From Streptomyces sp. CC228A (GTDB taxonomy: Bacteria > Actinomycetota > Actinomycetes > Streptomycetales > Streptomycetaceae): a stretch of DNA of 64,000 bases. Shown one piece after another: positions 63,163 to 64,000 of this stretch. The notes below the pieces were generated by a model that was not told where the DNA came from, searched no databases, and was given only the letters and a program-made list of their open reading frames with translations. Each line of letters opens with the position of its first letter. The first letter of the stretch is position 1. Made by a program: the position numbers and the translations under genes. The stretch lies in the NCBI RefSeq assembly GCF_021390935.1, contig NZ_JAJPUI010000002.1, positions 310,001-374,000 on the forward strand. The letters run 5' to 3'.

Positions 63163-64000
63163 GTGCGGGGCTACGAACGCCAGGAGAGCCACCGGGCTGA
63201 CGACGACCACCTTTCGCGGTTCGAAGCCGAGATGGACCGGCTGAAGACCGAGCGGGAGAAGGCCGTCCAGCACGCCGAGGACCTCGGTTACCAGGTCGAG
63301 GTCTTGCGCGCCAAGCTCCACGAGGCACGGCGCACCATCGCGTCCCGCCCTGCCTACGTCGATCCGAACGAGGCCGGCTACCAGGCCGAGCAGATGCTGC
63401 GCACCGCCCAGGCGCAGGCCGAGCAGATGCGCTCGGACGCCGAGCGCGAACTGCGCGAGGCCCGCGCCCAGACGCAGCGCATACTCCAGGAGCACGCCGA
63501 GCACCAGGCCCGCCTCCAGGCCGAGTTGCACAACGAGGCGGTGCAGCGCCGCCAGCAGCTCGACCAGGAGCTCGCCGAGCGGCGGCAGACCGTCGAGGCG
63601 CACGTCAACGAGAACGTGGCGTGGGCGGAGCAGCTCCGCTCCCGCACCGAGCAGCAGGCCCGCCGGCTGCTTGAGGAGTCCCGCGCCGAGGCCGAGCAGG
63701 CCTTGGCCGCCGCCCGCGCGGAGGCCGCCCGGCTCGCCGAGGAGACCCGCCACCGGGTCGGCGCCGAGGCGGAGGCCGCCCGCGCCGAGGCCGAGGCGCT
63801 CCTGCTGCGCGCCCGCAAGGACGCCGAGCGGCTCCTGAACGCCGCGTCCGCCCAGGCCCAGGAGGCCACCAGCCACGCGGAGCAGGTCCGCACCGCCACC
63901 ACGGCGGAGGCCGAGCAGGCGCGCCGGCAGGCCACCGAGCTCAGCCGGGGCGCCGAGCAGCGCATGCAGGAGGCCGAGGAGCGGCTGCGGGAGGCCCGCG
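63163..64000 (+). CDS. scy: Polar-growth coiled-coil protein Scy, 3' truncated
   Basis: The first 279 codons are visible; the gene continues past the window. N-terminus MRGYERQESHR-type, HLSRFEAEMDRLKTEREK, then an almost unbroken coiled coil of Ala/Glu/Arg/Gln heptads (QAEQMRSDAERELREAR, QILQEHAEH-like, AEAEALLLRARKDAERLL). Scy is the scaffold of the hyphal-tip polarisome with DivIVA and FilP, setting tip number and position. Matches remembered S. coelicolor Scy closely, though GTG 63163 has only a weak ribosome site. In S. coelicolor filP follows it. Confidence 0.93.
   Translation, partial: MRGYERQESHRADDDHLSRFEAEMDRLKTEREKAVQHAEDLGYQVEVLRAKLHEARRTIASRPAYVDPNEAGYQAEQMLRTAQAQAEQMRSDAERELREARAQTQRILQEHAEHQARLQAELHNEAVQRRQQLDQELAERRQTVEAHVNENVAWAEQLRSRTEQQARRLLEESRAEAEQALAAARAEAARLAEETRHRVGAEAEAARAEAEALLLRARKDAERLLNAASAQAQEATSHAEQVRTATTAEAEQARRQATELSRGAEQRMQEAEERLREAR

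Overview
The window is about 73% GC with strong GC3 bias, GTG/TTG starts next to ATG, GTGA coupling overlaps and many leaderless starts. It reads as Streptomyces chromosome. The gene order (secreted metalloprotease, glgP, glgE-treS-mak-glgB, HelD-like helicase, pfkA, pta-ack, pyk, thioredoxin, icmA, meaB, thiolase, epimerase, scy) matches, from memory, the S. coelicolor core block around SCO5447 to SCO5397, so most of it is conserved core with accessory pieces set into it.

Layout. 1-1451: 3' part of a secreted M4 metalloprotease. 1767-4412 and 12941-20828: GlgE pathway of alpha-glucan and trehalose metabolism (GlgP, GlgE, TreS, maltokinase, GlgB). 4550-12724: an accessory block between glgP and glgE. 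It has a four-gene operon (HpaB-type flavin monooxygenase, drug-export MFS pump, PrnB-family heme protein, PhzS-like FAD monooxygenase), an AraC regulator and a divergent NmrA-type protein. It looks like a small, uncharacterised tailoring or natural-product cassette and is the best candidate here for something new. 21164-27400: HelD-like helicase, a decayed DUF6817 gene, a secreted beta-propeller and a DctA-type symporter. 27530-30204: the divergent DcuS/DcuR-type two-component system. 30335-37405: XRE regulator, phosphofructokinase, pta-ackA and pyruvate kinase. 37527-43881: a three-gene envelope cluster (DUF6230, DUF6114, Pro/Ala-rich secreted protein), a thioredoxin-TPR protein, TetR, GNAT and a lipoprotein. 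44064-46744: isobutyryl-CoA mutase large subunit, DUF3817 and MarR. 46916-51774: GH6, GlxA and CslA of the hyphal-tip glucan system. 52113-56159: accessory regulators, a Nudix protein, two small coupled ORFs and a VapBC-like pair. 56330-59870: MTH1187, DUF3817, three AIM24 paralogs and MarR. 60031-64000: MeaB, thiolase, methylmalonyl-CoA epimerase and the start of the polar-growth coiled coil Scy.

Several genes are broken in a consistent way. glgB, helD, the Pro/Ala-rich secreted protein and the GH6 gene each need exactly one extra base in a G/C-rich stretch to restore a full-length product. The DUF6817 gene needs one missing and one extra base. Either the assembly undercalls G/C runs or these genes are decaying, so they should be read with that in mind.

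No rRNA, tRNA, CRISPR array, transposase or prophage was seen.
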